Shown here: positions 1-6,063 of the stretch, piece after piece
Numbering within the stretch: the stretch's first letter is position 1
Layout: every line of letters starts with the position of its first letter
Source of the DNA: Candidatus Latescibacterota bacterium
Lineage (GTDB): Bacteria; JAAXHH01; JABIQT01
Assembly: GCA_018667995.1 (NCBI GenBank)
Contig: JABIQT010000139.1
Span: 1 to 9,193, forward strand
DNA length: 9,193 bases
Reading direction: 5' to 3'
The notes under the pieces: generated by a model
Seen by the model: the letters and a program-made list of their open reading frames with translations, nothing else
What the model was told of the DNA's origin: nothing
Database searches by the model: none
Position numbers and translations under genes: made by a program

Positions 1-183
1 AACGAGGCCCTGGGTGTCAGTCGCGAGGTGATGGACAGGTGTGACAAGATCATCGAAATCCCAACGTTTGGCTTCAAAAACTCCCTGAACGTAGCCTCAG
101 CCTGTGCGGTGTTGGGTTTCAAGGTCGTGGAATGTCACTCCGTGGTAAAGCGTTCATTGTCAAGTGGTGATGCCGATAGCTGA
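1..183 (+). CDS. SpoU/TrmH-family RNA 2'-O-methyltransferase, C-terminal fragment
   Basis: The reading frame enters from the left edge and ends at TGA 181-183, leaving 60 residues. It carries the C-terminal hallmarks of the SPOUT/SpoU fold: an opening Asn-Glu followed by GVS (the motif 2 region), then IPTFG and SLNVASA (motif 3, residues about 21-25 and 28-34), where the knotted S-adenosylmethionine pocket forms. Members transfer a methyl group to a ribose 2'-OH in tRNA or rRNA in the cytoplasm. The catalytic N-terminal half lies outside the window, so the RNA target (TrmH-like, RlmB-like or other) cannot be assigned. A short hydrophilic tail follows the motif. The gene reads towards the ABC operon but is separated from it by 431 nt with its own promoter, so the two are probably not cotranscribed as a unit. 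Confidence 0.8.
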   Translation, partial: NEALGVSREVMDRCDKIIEIPTFGFKNSLNVASACAVLGFKVVECHSVVKRSLSSGDADS

Positions 184-198
184 TGGTCTGGTTTCCTG

Positions 199-225
199 TA
201 TGTCACTAGGAATGTGAGTGACATA
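199..225. repeat. 27-bp perfect palindrome (9-nt arms, 9-nt spacer)
   Basis: TATGTCACT (199-207) and its exact complement AGTGACATA (217-225) flank a 9-nt spacer, starting 16 nt after the methyltransferase stop. No T-run follows, so it is not a classical intrinsic terminator. It could be an operator for a dimeric regulator or a stem that protects the 3' end of the upstream transcript. The 8-mer ATGTCACT also occurs at 132-139, inside the preceding gene. Function is unknown. Confidence 0.55.
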
Positions 226-386
226 TGCTGCCCATAGAACGTGCAGGCATGGAAACTATTGGTCGGCGGTTGGAGAACTTCTACCAGATCATCTCATAGC
301 ACCAATCCCCAATAGGTGGGCTTTAAGGTGATCCGACTACGTGGTATGTTGCATTTCTATCGGGGCCTTGTTATATTGAAACCGCC

Positions 387-403
387 TAGCCATAAGGTGG
401 CTA
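387..403. repeat. Short inverted repeat in the intergenic region
   Basis: TAGCCA (387-392) pairs with TGGCTA (398-403) across a 5-nt loop. The stem is only 6 bp and no T-run follows, so this is weak. Apart from this and the palindrome at 199-225, I see nothing recognisable between 184 and 496. Confidence 0.25.
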
Positions 404-496
404 AGTCGAATGAAAAGATCCCCATAATAGTTTGATGCTTCGGGGCTCATCGCTTTCTGACCTTTCCGCTGCAGGAATACTGTCGGTGTCGTCGTA

Positions 497-525
497 CTGC
501 CAGCAGATAATTCTAATGATATTAT
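497..525 (+). promoter_or_regulatory. Candidate sigma70-type promoter of the ABC importer operon
   Basis: A -35-like CTGCCA (497-502, 4 of 6 to TTGACA) and a -10-like TATTAT (520-525, 5 of 6 to TATAAT) are separated by exactly 17 nt. Transcription would start near 532 and give a leader of about 80 nt before the ATG at 615. The stretch around the -10 is clearly more AT-rich than its surroundings. This rests on pattern matching only; the -35 is mediocre. Confidence 0.45.
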
Positions 526-526
526 C
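506..526 (+). promoter_or_regulatory. Fur-like operator overlapping the promoter
   Basis: GATAAT (506-511) and ATTATC (521-526) form perfect 6-nt inverted arms around a 9-nt centre that itself contains TAAT-GAT-ATTA. Read from 506, the site matches 13 of 19 positions of the classical Fur box consensus, whose hexamers are GATAAT, GATAAT and ATTATC. The spacing between outer hexamers is 2 nt longer than in the consensus. It covers most of the spacer and the -10 of the candidate promoter, where an iron-loaded Fur dimer would block RNA polymerase. The downstream genes form a ferric-type ABC importer, which makes iron repression plausible. Confidence 0.45.
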
Positions 527-565
527 CCCTGATTCTCCCGCAAAATACCGCTACAGGCGCAACGC

Positions 566-601
566 CGCAGCCGAATTTCGGCGTGCGTCATCGTTGACGC
601 A
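566..601 (+). promoter_or_regulatory. Structured leader: two adjacent hairpins before the RBS
   Basis: Hairpin B is perfect: TGCGTCA (584-590) pairs with TGACGCA (595-601) around the 4-nt loop TCGT. Hairpin A pairs GCCGAA (570-575) with TTCGGC (577-582). Because its predicted loop is a single base, the innermost pairs would open. A can be extended by CGCA (566-569) with TGCG (584-587) past one bulged G. The extended form of A and hairpin B compete for 584-587. The Shine-Dalgarno-like AAGG (603-606) begins one base after hairpin B, so folding could influence ribosome access to the first gene of the operon. Function is inferred. Confidence 0.4.
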
Positions 602-614
602 TAAGGCAAATACC

Positions 615-2024
615 ATGCGTGCCTTCTTCTGGCTTTTTCTTCTCATCACTTTCCTACTCCCAGCTCCTGTTGACGCTGCGGACCGTCTCGTGATTATCAC
701 ACCGCACTGGGAAGGCATTCGTTACGAGTTTGCCGACGGCTTTGAAGTCTTTTACCAGAGGGAAACTGGGCGCGAAGTGGCCATTGAGTGGATGGATGTA
801 GGTGGAAGTTCCGAAGTGTTGCGATTCATCAAGTCCGAATTCAAGAACAAACCTGAGGGAATAGACGTAGATCTGCTCTTCGGAGGGGGCAGCGATCCGT
901 ACCTGGAACTTTCTCGTGTCGATCTTCTTGAATCGTACGTGTTACCGGATTCTATCATGTCACGGTTGCCCGAATCCGTTGGAGGGTACCCCCTGTACGA
1001 CGATGATTTCAAGTGGTATGGCGCTACTATTGCAGGATTCGGTATCGTCTACAACAAGCACGTGCTGAACATCCTGGATTTACCGGAGCCTTCCACATGG
1101 GACGACCTGACGCAACCGGGAAAGTTCACCTGGATCGGCTCGGCAGATCCTCGAAAGAGTGGCAGCGCCCACATGCCATTCGAGATCATCTTGCAGGCCT
1201 ACGGATGGGAACGGGGATGGCAGATTATCACGGCCCTTGGCGCCAATACGAGGAATTTTGCCAACGCCGGCAGCCAAGTTCCTAAAGATGTGACAACGGG
1301 TGAAGTTGCATACGGCATGTCGATCGATTTCTATGCGTGGGCACAGATCAATGAGGTAGGAGCCGACATGATCGGTTTTTCTCTACCGGACAATCTGACC
1401 ATCGTTAACCCCGATGCAATAGCCATGCTGAAGGGAAGCCCCAATCCAGAGGTAGCTCGCTCATTCCTCCGCTTTGTGTTTTCTCCCTACGGCCAACGGC
1501 TATGGATGATGAATGTAGGTACACCGGGGGGACCCACCAAGTTTCAACTGAACCGTTTCAGCGTCCTACCAGACCTCTATGACAGCGTGGATCCTAAGAA
1601 CACATCCGTGACTTTTAATCCCTTCGAGTGGAGTTCGAACTTCGTTTACGATGCCGAGAAGGGATCCGCGAGATGGGGAATTCTGAACGACCTCATAGGC
1701 ACGTTCATCATCGATGCCCACCAGCAACTACGTGCTGCATGGAAGAAAGCCATTGAGTCAGAAACGACCAATGAGATACTTCCTGCGCTGGCTGTAATGC
1801 CTGTCACCGAAGAAGAAGCAAGCGTACTCGGACGTGAAAAATGGCGAGATCAAACCTACCGGAACAGCACGTTGCTCGAATGGGGGAGACTGGCGAATAA
1901 GAAATACGGCGGTAATGCCGACCAGTTACCTATGACCGATAAAATCGTGCTTCTCGGCAGCCTGATATTTGGGTGCGTAATGACCGGATATCTATGGCGC
2001 TTGAATCGGAAAGGCGCCAAGTAG
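615..2024 (+). CDS. ABC importer solute-binding protein, Fe(III)/AfuA-FbpA type, with C-terminal membrane anchor
   Basis: This is a 469-residue extracytoplasmic binding protein that captures ligand for the permease and ATPase encoded next. The ATG at 615 is chosen because AAGG lies 8 nt upstream and the protein then opens with a clean signal peptide (MRAFFWLFLLITFLLPAPVDAA, cleavage near 21-22). The frame stays open upstream to an ATG at 432, but that stretch holds the promoter and leader. The bilobal type II fold is suggested by YGATIAGFGIVYNK (135-148), TWDDL (161-165), the hinge-side GEVAYGMSIDFY (229-240) and a PEVARSFLRFVFSPYGQRL segment (278-296). At the place of the FbpA iron-binding Tyr-Tyr pair the sequence is Phe239-Tyr240. 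No lipobox Cys is present. A hydrophobic helix at about 443-461 followed by RLNRKGAK predicts a tether with the tail in the cytoplasm. Iron is the likeliest ligand, but sugar phosphates, phosphonates or thiamine are possible. Confidence 0.85.
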   Translation: MRAFFWLFLLITFLLPAPVDAADRLVIITPHWEGIRYEFADGFEVFYQRETGREVAIEWMDVGGSSEVLRFIKSEFKNKPEGIDVDLLFGGGSDPYLELSRVDLLESYVLPDSIMSRLPESVGGYPLYDDDFKWYGATIAGFGIVYNKHVLNILDLPEPSTWDDLTQPGKFTWIGSADPRKSGSAHMPFEIILQAYGWERGWQIITALGANTRNFANAGSQVPKDVTTGEVAYGMSIDFYAWAQINEVGADMIGFSLPDNLTIVNPDAIAMLKGSPNPEVARSFLRFVFSPYGQRLWMMNVGTPGGPTKFQLNRFSVLPDLYDSVDPKNTSVTFNPFEWSSNFVYDAEKGSARWGILNDLIGTFIIDAHQQLRAAWKKAIESETTNEILPALAVMPVTEEEASVLGREKWRDQTYRNSTLLEWGRLANKKYGGNADQLPMTDKIVLLGSLIFGCVMTGYLWRLNRKGAK

Positions 2025-2104
2025 ATTAGTTTTCAGACTTGCACGTTCCAGCACCTGTGTAATCACATCATCCTGTAACGCATCAAACATAGCGGAAATT
2101 CTCA

Positions 2105-3187
2105 ATGGTCAGCGTCACGCTAGAACAGGTTACCAAGGAATTTGGTGAGGTTCAGGCAGTCCGAAACGTCTCTCTCGATATCCAAAAAGGGGAGCTGTTT
2201 TTCATGCTCGGTCCATCCGGTTGCGGGAAGACCACTCTTCTGCGCATGATAGCCGGATTCTATCTACCGACCATGGGCCGGATTCTATTTGCGGATAGAG
2301 ATATCAGCCGAACACCACCGCACAAGCGCAACTCCGGGATGGTGTTCCAGAATTATGCACTCTGGCCCCACATGACCGTAAGTGAAAATGTGGCATATGG
2401 ATTGTCCGTTCGGAAAGTATCTGGGTCGGAACGAAAGCGGCGAGTGGATGAAGCACTCGATATGGTGCGAATGAAGCGCTATAGCGAGCGTTCTCCCAAC
2501 CAACTCTCCGGTGGCCAACAACAACGCGTAGCGCTCGCTAGGGCGCTGGTCATAAACCCCGATGTCGTATTGCTTGACGAGCCGCTCTCGAATCTCGACG
2601 CGAGACTACGGCTTGAAATGCGTGATGAAATCCGCAGAATTCATGATGAAATCGGTGCTACCATGATTTATGTGACCCACGATCAGAAGGAAGCCCTTTC
2701 AATGGCAGACCGCATTGCGATCATGGGCATGGGTGAAGTAAGACAGATTGGTGACGCCCGGATGGTCTACAATCAACCGGCGGATCGCTTCGTAGCTAAT
2801 TTCATAGGGGAAACCAACTTCATTGATGGCACTTTGACGGAGCAAGTAAGCTCCGAGAAAAGTATTGAGACGGATGTGGGCGTTCTTCGGTCCACTGCAC
2901 CCGAATCTAAGCCGCGAACGACTGGTGATGAAGTCTCCTGTTCCATTCGACCGGAGGAAATCCAGATAGTCGATGATAGCATAGAGGATCCGAACTCCAA
3001 TTGTATCCAGGCCCATGTGACCCAGATCATGTATCTCGGCGAGCATGAACAGTATACTGTAATCTTGAGTGACGGTACGCTCATTAAGGTCGTCGAATAC
3101 AGCCCGGAGTCCCGCAGGGCCCAGGTCGGCGACGAAGTGAGTCTCCGTTTCCCCACTTCCCGTGTCGTGATTCTCGATAGGGAATGA
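2105..3187 (+). CDS. ABC transporter ATP-binding protein, FbpC/PotA-like with TOBE domain
   Basis: This 360-residue cytoplasmic ATPase powers the importer. All catalytic elements are intact: Walker A GPSGCGKT (36-43), Q-loop Gln82 in VFQNYALWPHM, signature LSGGQ (134-138), Walker B VVLLDEP (154-160), D-loop SNLD (162-165) and the switch His192 in VTHDQ. YALWPHM is typical of the group that includes FbpC, PotA and CysA. The C-terminal third (about 235-360) has the IRPEE (281-285) and VGDEVSLRFP (341-350) pattern of a TOBE_2 regulatory domain. The gene begins 80 nt after the binding protein stop, with only a weak ribosome site (AGCGGA, 2091-2096), and ends 19 nt before the permease. It most likely belongs to the same operon. 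Substrate is set by its partners, not by this subunit. Confidence 0.92.
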   Translation: MVSVTLEQVTKEFGEVQAVRNVSLDIQKGELFFMLGPSGCGKTTLLRMIAGFYLPTMGRILFADRDISRTPPHKRNSGMVFQNYALWPHMTVSENVAYGLSVRKVSGSERKRRVDEALDMVRMKRYSERSPNQLSGGQQQRVALARALVINPDVVLLDEPLSNLDARLRLEMRDEIRRIHDEIGATMIYVTHDQKEALSMADRIAIMGMGEVRQIGDARMVYNQPADRFVANFIGETNFIDGTLTEQVSSEKSIETDVGVLRSTAPESKPRTTGDEVSCSIRPEEIQIVDDSIEDPNSNCIQAHVTQIMYLGEHEQYTVILSDGTLIKVVEYSPESRRAQVGDEVSLRFPTSRVVILDRE

Positions 3188-3206
3188 ATTTCCAGGCGTA
3201 AACAGT

Positions 3207-4907
3207 ATGTTTTCTCGTTGGTTTGACACATCGGATCTATCGCCGGGGCTTGTGGCCTTTCTGGCCTTGCTAGCGATCTTTTTCGGTGCATTCCTGGTAT
3301 ATCCACTGTTGTATGTTTTTCTAAACGCATTCTACCAGGATGGTCAGTTCTCAACTACGTTTTTCGGCTTAATGCTGCAAAACCCGGTGCAGCAGCGCGC
3401 ACTGATCAACAGCTTCGAACTGGGCATAGCGGCCACGATCGCTACAACGATAATCAGTCTGCCTATAGCCTACGCTCTTGTTCGTTTTGATTTTCCCGGC
3501 AAAGGAATCCTTGGCGGCCTGATGCTCATCCCCATGGTCATGCCCCCGTTTGTTGGTGCCATTGGGATGCGTCAGATGTTCGCGCGTTTCGGTTCGGTCA
3601 ACCTCCTTTTGCTTGATACAGGAATTATCGAGACTCCCATTGATTGGTTTGGCGGGGGTGGTTTCCTGGGCGTCGTCGTGTTGGAGGCGTTGCATCTTTA
3701 CCCACTGATGTACCTGAATATTGCGGCTGGACTGGCCAATGTGGATCCCAGCCTGGAAGAATCAGCACGAAATGTGGGGGCCAGCGGATTCCGACTGTTC
3801 CGGACAGTAACGTTTCCCTTGATGCTACCCGGATATTTCGCGGGAGCCATCATCGTTTTCATCTGGGCGTTCACCGATCTTGGCACTCCCTTGATCTTTG
3901 AGTACCGCGAAGTCGTTTCCGTACAGATATTTAACATGGTAACCGACGTCCATGAGAATCCAATCGGCTTCGCATTGGTCGTCCTTGTATTGCTGTTGAC
4001 CTTGATACTGGTATATCTCTCGAAGAAATTCTTCGGTGGCCGCAGATATGAAATGATAGCCCGCGGACACGTAGTCTCAGCCGCACGGAAAGCGACCAGA
4101 GGTCAAACCGCGCTGATATATTTTGCGCTGCTGTCTGTAACAGCGATTGCGCTGATTCCGCATGCCAGTGTGGTGTTGACGTCCATTTCTGATCGGTGGT
4201 TCATGACCGTATTACCGTCGGAATATACCGGGGCCTATTACAGCCAGATATTTGATCATGACCTGACACTTCTCTCGATCAAGAATAGCCTGTTTCTCAG
4301 CGTACTCAGTACGATCATTGACGTGGTGCTTGGCGTGATGATCGCCTACGTTTTGACACGACGTCGGTTTCCGTTCAAGGATATGCTGGATGCATTGACC
4401 ATGTTGCCCCTGGCGCTACCCGGTCTGGTCCTTGCATTTGGATATGTAGCCGGATTTTCGGGTACCTGGTTTGATGTCAGAGAATCGCCAGTGCCATTGC
4501 TTATAATAGCGTATGCCGTTCGACGGCTACCCTATATGGTTCGCGCGGCGTATGCGGGTTTTCAGCAGACCAGCATCGCCTTGGAAGAAGCGTCCATGAA
4601 CCTGGGAGCGGGGCCCTTTCGCACACTCTGGAAGATCACGCTACCGCTGGTGGTCGCGAATCTTGTTGCAGGGGCTATTCTCTCGTTCTCGTTTGCCATG
4701 CTCGAAGTAAGTGACAGTCTGATATTGGCGGTGAAGGAACAGTACTATCCTATCACGAAGGCCATCTATGCCCTTATGGGCCGTATAGCCGATGGCCCCT
4801 ATATGGCGAGTGCCATGGGAATGCTCGGTATGGCTTTACTGGCAGGTAGCTTGATATTCACCGGTAAGGTTCTCGGCAAGAAAATGGGAGAACTCTTCAA
4901 AGTGTGA
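3207..4907 (+). CDS. ABC importer permease, fused two-domain type (FbpB/AfuB-like)
   Basis: This 566-residue inner-membrane protein contains two copies of the binding-protein-dependent permease domain, so one chain can form the whole channel. The two cytoplasmic coupling (EAA) loops are easy to see: EESARNVGASG ending at Pro204 (184-204) and EEASMNLGAGP ending at Pro480 (460-480), each followed by a transmembrane stretch. Roughly six hydrophobic segments lie in each half, with a hydrophilic linker at about 272-300 (KKFFGGRRYEMIARGH). Fused permeases of this size are typical of FbpB/AfuB ferric-iron importers and relatives for thiamine and aminoethylphosphonate. AGG at 3194-3196 is a plausible ribosome site 10 nt before the ATG. 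The gene is intact and closes the importer operon. Confidence 0.92.
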   Translation: MFSRWFDTSDLSPGLVAFLALLAIFFGAFLVYPLLYVFLNAFYQDGQFSTTFFGLMLQNPVQQRALINSFELGIAATIATTIISLPIAYALVRFDFPGKGILGGLMLIPMVMPPFVGAIGMRQMFARFGSVNLLLLDTGIIETPIDWFGGGGFLGVVVLEALHLYPLMYLNIAAGLANVDPSLEESARNVGASGFRLFRTVTFPLMLPGYFAGAIIVFIWAFTDLGTPLIFEYREVVSVQIFNMVTDVHENPIGFALVVLVLLLTLILVYLSKKFFGGRRYEMIARGHVVSAARKATRGQTALIYFALLSVTAIALIPHASVVLTSISDRWFMTVLPSEYTGAYYSQIFDHDLTLLSIKNSLFLSVLSTIIDVVLGVMIAYVLTRRRFPFKDMLDALTMLPLALPGLVLAFGYVAGFSGTWFDVRESPVPLLIIAYAVRRLPYMVRAAYAGFQQTSIALEEASMNLGAGPFRTLWKITLPLVVANLVAGAILSFSFAMLEVSDSLILAVKEQYYPITKAIYALMGRIADGPYMASAMGMLGMALLAGSLIFTGKVLGKKMGELFKV

Positions 4908-4991
4908 CATCGTATCTCTAATTACATGATTGACTAGCGAACGACACGTCGGGCGGGGCGGGGCGTTGCATGATTGAGGATGGTGAGCAAG

Positions 4992-5729
4992 ATGCAGGAA
5001 GAGGAGCGCCCCGACACATCGACACCTAAGAGAGAATCGCTGCACGCGCGTATTCGAAATAGGTTAAAAAGACTGATGGTGACCGGACTGCTGACATTGG
5101 TACCAGTCGCGGCCACATTTGTTGTCTTGCGCTGGGTGCTCGTGTGGATGGACTCAATCGCCGCACCGGTGATCCGGGGAACAATCGGCCTGCATATCCC
5201 AGGCTTGGGAATACTGCTGACATTGGCACTCATACTCATCGTAGGTTTCCTCGGTACGAGTGTCTTCAGCCGTAGTGTCATTGAGTGGGCTGAAACGTCC
5301 TTAATGCGCCTGCCCATCGTCAAGATTGTATACAACCCTGTAAAGAACCTGCTCGGAACGTTCGCGCAGCCTCCTGATGCACGCATCTGGAGAACCGTTA
5401 TCGTCGAATACCCCCGGCGGGGCGCTTGGATGATCGCCTTCGTAGCGAGCGAACTTCCGGGTTCAAATGGCGAGATATTGAGCGTCTTTGTACCTAACAC
5501 GCCGAACCCTGCTGCGGGTAGAGCGATAATTGTACCGCGAGGCGAGGTCCAATTCGTGGACATACCCATTGATGATGCACTGGAATTTGTGGTCTCCGGG
5601 GGAACAGCAGTTGCTCCGTCCTTCGATATTCTCAAACAGGTTAATCTGTCCATTGCCAAGGAAGAATCCACCCCTCAAACCGCGGGAACAACTCGGATTC
5701 TCCCCGGCGTGGACGATACCCCCGGATAG
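4992..5729 (+). CDS. DUF502 family integral membrane protein
   Basis: This 245-residue protein shows the DUF502 pattern: a basic N-terminus (KRESLHARIRNRLKRL), a first membrane helix (about 30-52, GLLTLVPVAATFVVLRWVL), IPGLGILLTLALILIVGFLG as the second (69-88), then a soluble part with VEYPRRG (138-144), VFVPNTPNP (165-173) and VSGG (201-204). The family is widespread, but its biochemical role is not established to my knowledge. The start is uncertain. ATG 4992 has GAGG (4976-4979) and GGTGAG (4982-4987) upstream. ATG 4980 and TTG 4974 in the same frame would add 4 or 6 residues but lack well-placed ribosome sites. The gap from the permease stop is 84 nt and shows no terminator, so read-through from the importer operon is possible. 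Confidence 0.87.
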   Translation: MQEEERPDTSTPKRESLHARIRNRLKRLMVTGLLTLVPVAATFVVLRWVLVWMDSIAAPVIRGTIGLHIPGLGILLTLALILIVGFLGTSVFSRSVIEWAETSLMRLPIVKIVYNPVKNLLGTFAQPPDARIWRTVIVEYPRRGAWMIAFVASELPGSNGEILSVFVPNTPNPAAGRAIIVPRGEVQFVDIPIDDALEFVVSGGTAVAPSFDILKQVNLSIAKEESTPQTAGTTRILPGVDDTPG

Positions 5730-5932
5730 CTTGGCAACGCTAGCCGGATCGAGACGACAGAACTGGCAAACCGTAAGGACCAGAATTCAGAACGCTTTGA
5801 TGCGTTGCGCAGCCCGTGCACCGGATTGTGTTTTACGACTCCCGATGGGTACGAACCGTCTCGAATGTCGGTTACTTCCACCTGCCAACAGTAAGGCGTG
5901 GTGAGGGTTAGTACGAGGAATTAAACTTTTTC
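5730..5932. other. Intergenic, no gene recognised
   Basis: The first part of the gap after the DUF502 gene (about 5730-5900) keeps the base composition of coding DNA, but I find no protein with recognisable features, signal peptide or ribosome site. Weak inverted repeats (AACCG 5854-5858 with CGGTT 5869-5873; TGCG 5801-5804 with CGCA 5808-5811) lack a following T-run, so no terminator is called. From about 5920 the composition switches to AT-rich, where the promoter candidate lies. Confidence 0.5.
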
Positions 5933-5961
5933 TTCACATATTCCCTGTAACTCGTTATCTT
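5933..5961 (+). promoter_or_regulatory. Candidate sigma70-type promoter for the diadenylate cyclase gene
   Basis: TTCACA (5933-5938, 5 of 6 to TTGACA) and TATCTT (5956-5961, 4 of 6 to TATAAT) are spaced by exactly 17 nt within the only strongly AT-rich stretch of the gap. Transcription would begin near 5968 and leave a leader of about 95 nt. This suggests the cyclase starts its own transcript, separate from the importer and DUF502 genes. Confidence 0.45.
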
Positions 5962-5984
5962 TAATGAAGATTCCAATCTTGGTT

Positions 5985-6007
5985 CTTGTATCAAATAGTA
6001 TCACAAG
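5985..6007. repeat. Operator-like repeat in the cyclase leader
   Basis: CTTGT (5985-5989) and ACAAG (6003-6007) form an inverted pair, and within them GTATCA is repeated directly at 5988-5993 and 5998-6003, ten bases apart, about one helical turn. It lies just downstream of the predicted transcription start, a usual place for a repressor site. The arms are short, so chance is not excluded. Confidence 0.25.
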
Positions 6008-6063
6008 AAAGCATCCTGCATAGTTAAAACCGTGTTCTTACCTTCCTCAGGGATGTTAGGTCA

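Noticed and set aside
432-614. In-frame upstream extension of the solute-binding protein to an ATG at 432
   Set aside because: It would add 61 residues in front of a clear signal peptide, and the stretch holds the promoter, Fur-like site and leader hairpins. ATG 615 has its own ribosome site.
2699-3354. Long antisense open frames (up to 193 codons) opposite the ATPase and permease genes
   Set aside because: They lie wholly opposite genes with intact conserved motifs, show no recognisable domain, and have the odd composition of shadow frames.
4951-4965. G-quadruplex in the tract before the DUF502 gene
   Set aside because: Only three G-runs of three or more are adjacent; a fourth is missing, so an intramolecular quadruplex is not supported.
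5530-5904. 124-codon forward frame overlapping the end of the DUF502 gene and the following gap
   Set aside because: About half lies in a shifted frame inside the conserved DUF502 sequence; the rest has no domain, signal peptide or ribosome site.
5962-6063. Cyclic di-AMP riboswitch (ydaO type) in the cyclase leader
   Set aside because: The leader is only about 95 nt and AT-rich, shorter than the known class, and I cannot find its conserved helices.
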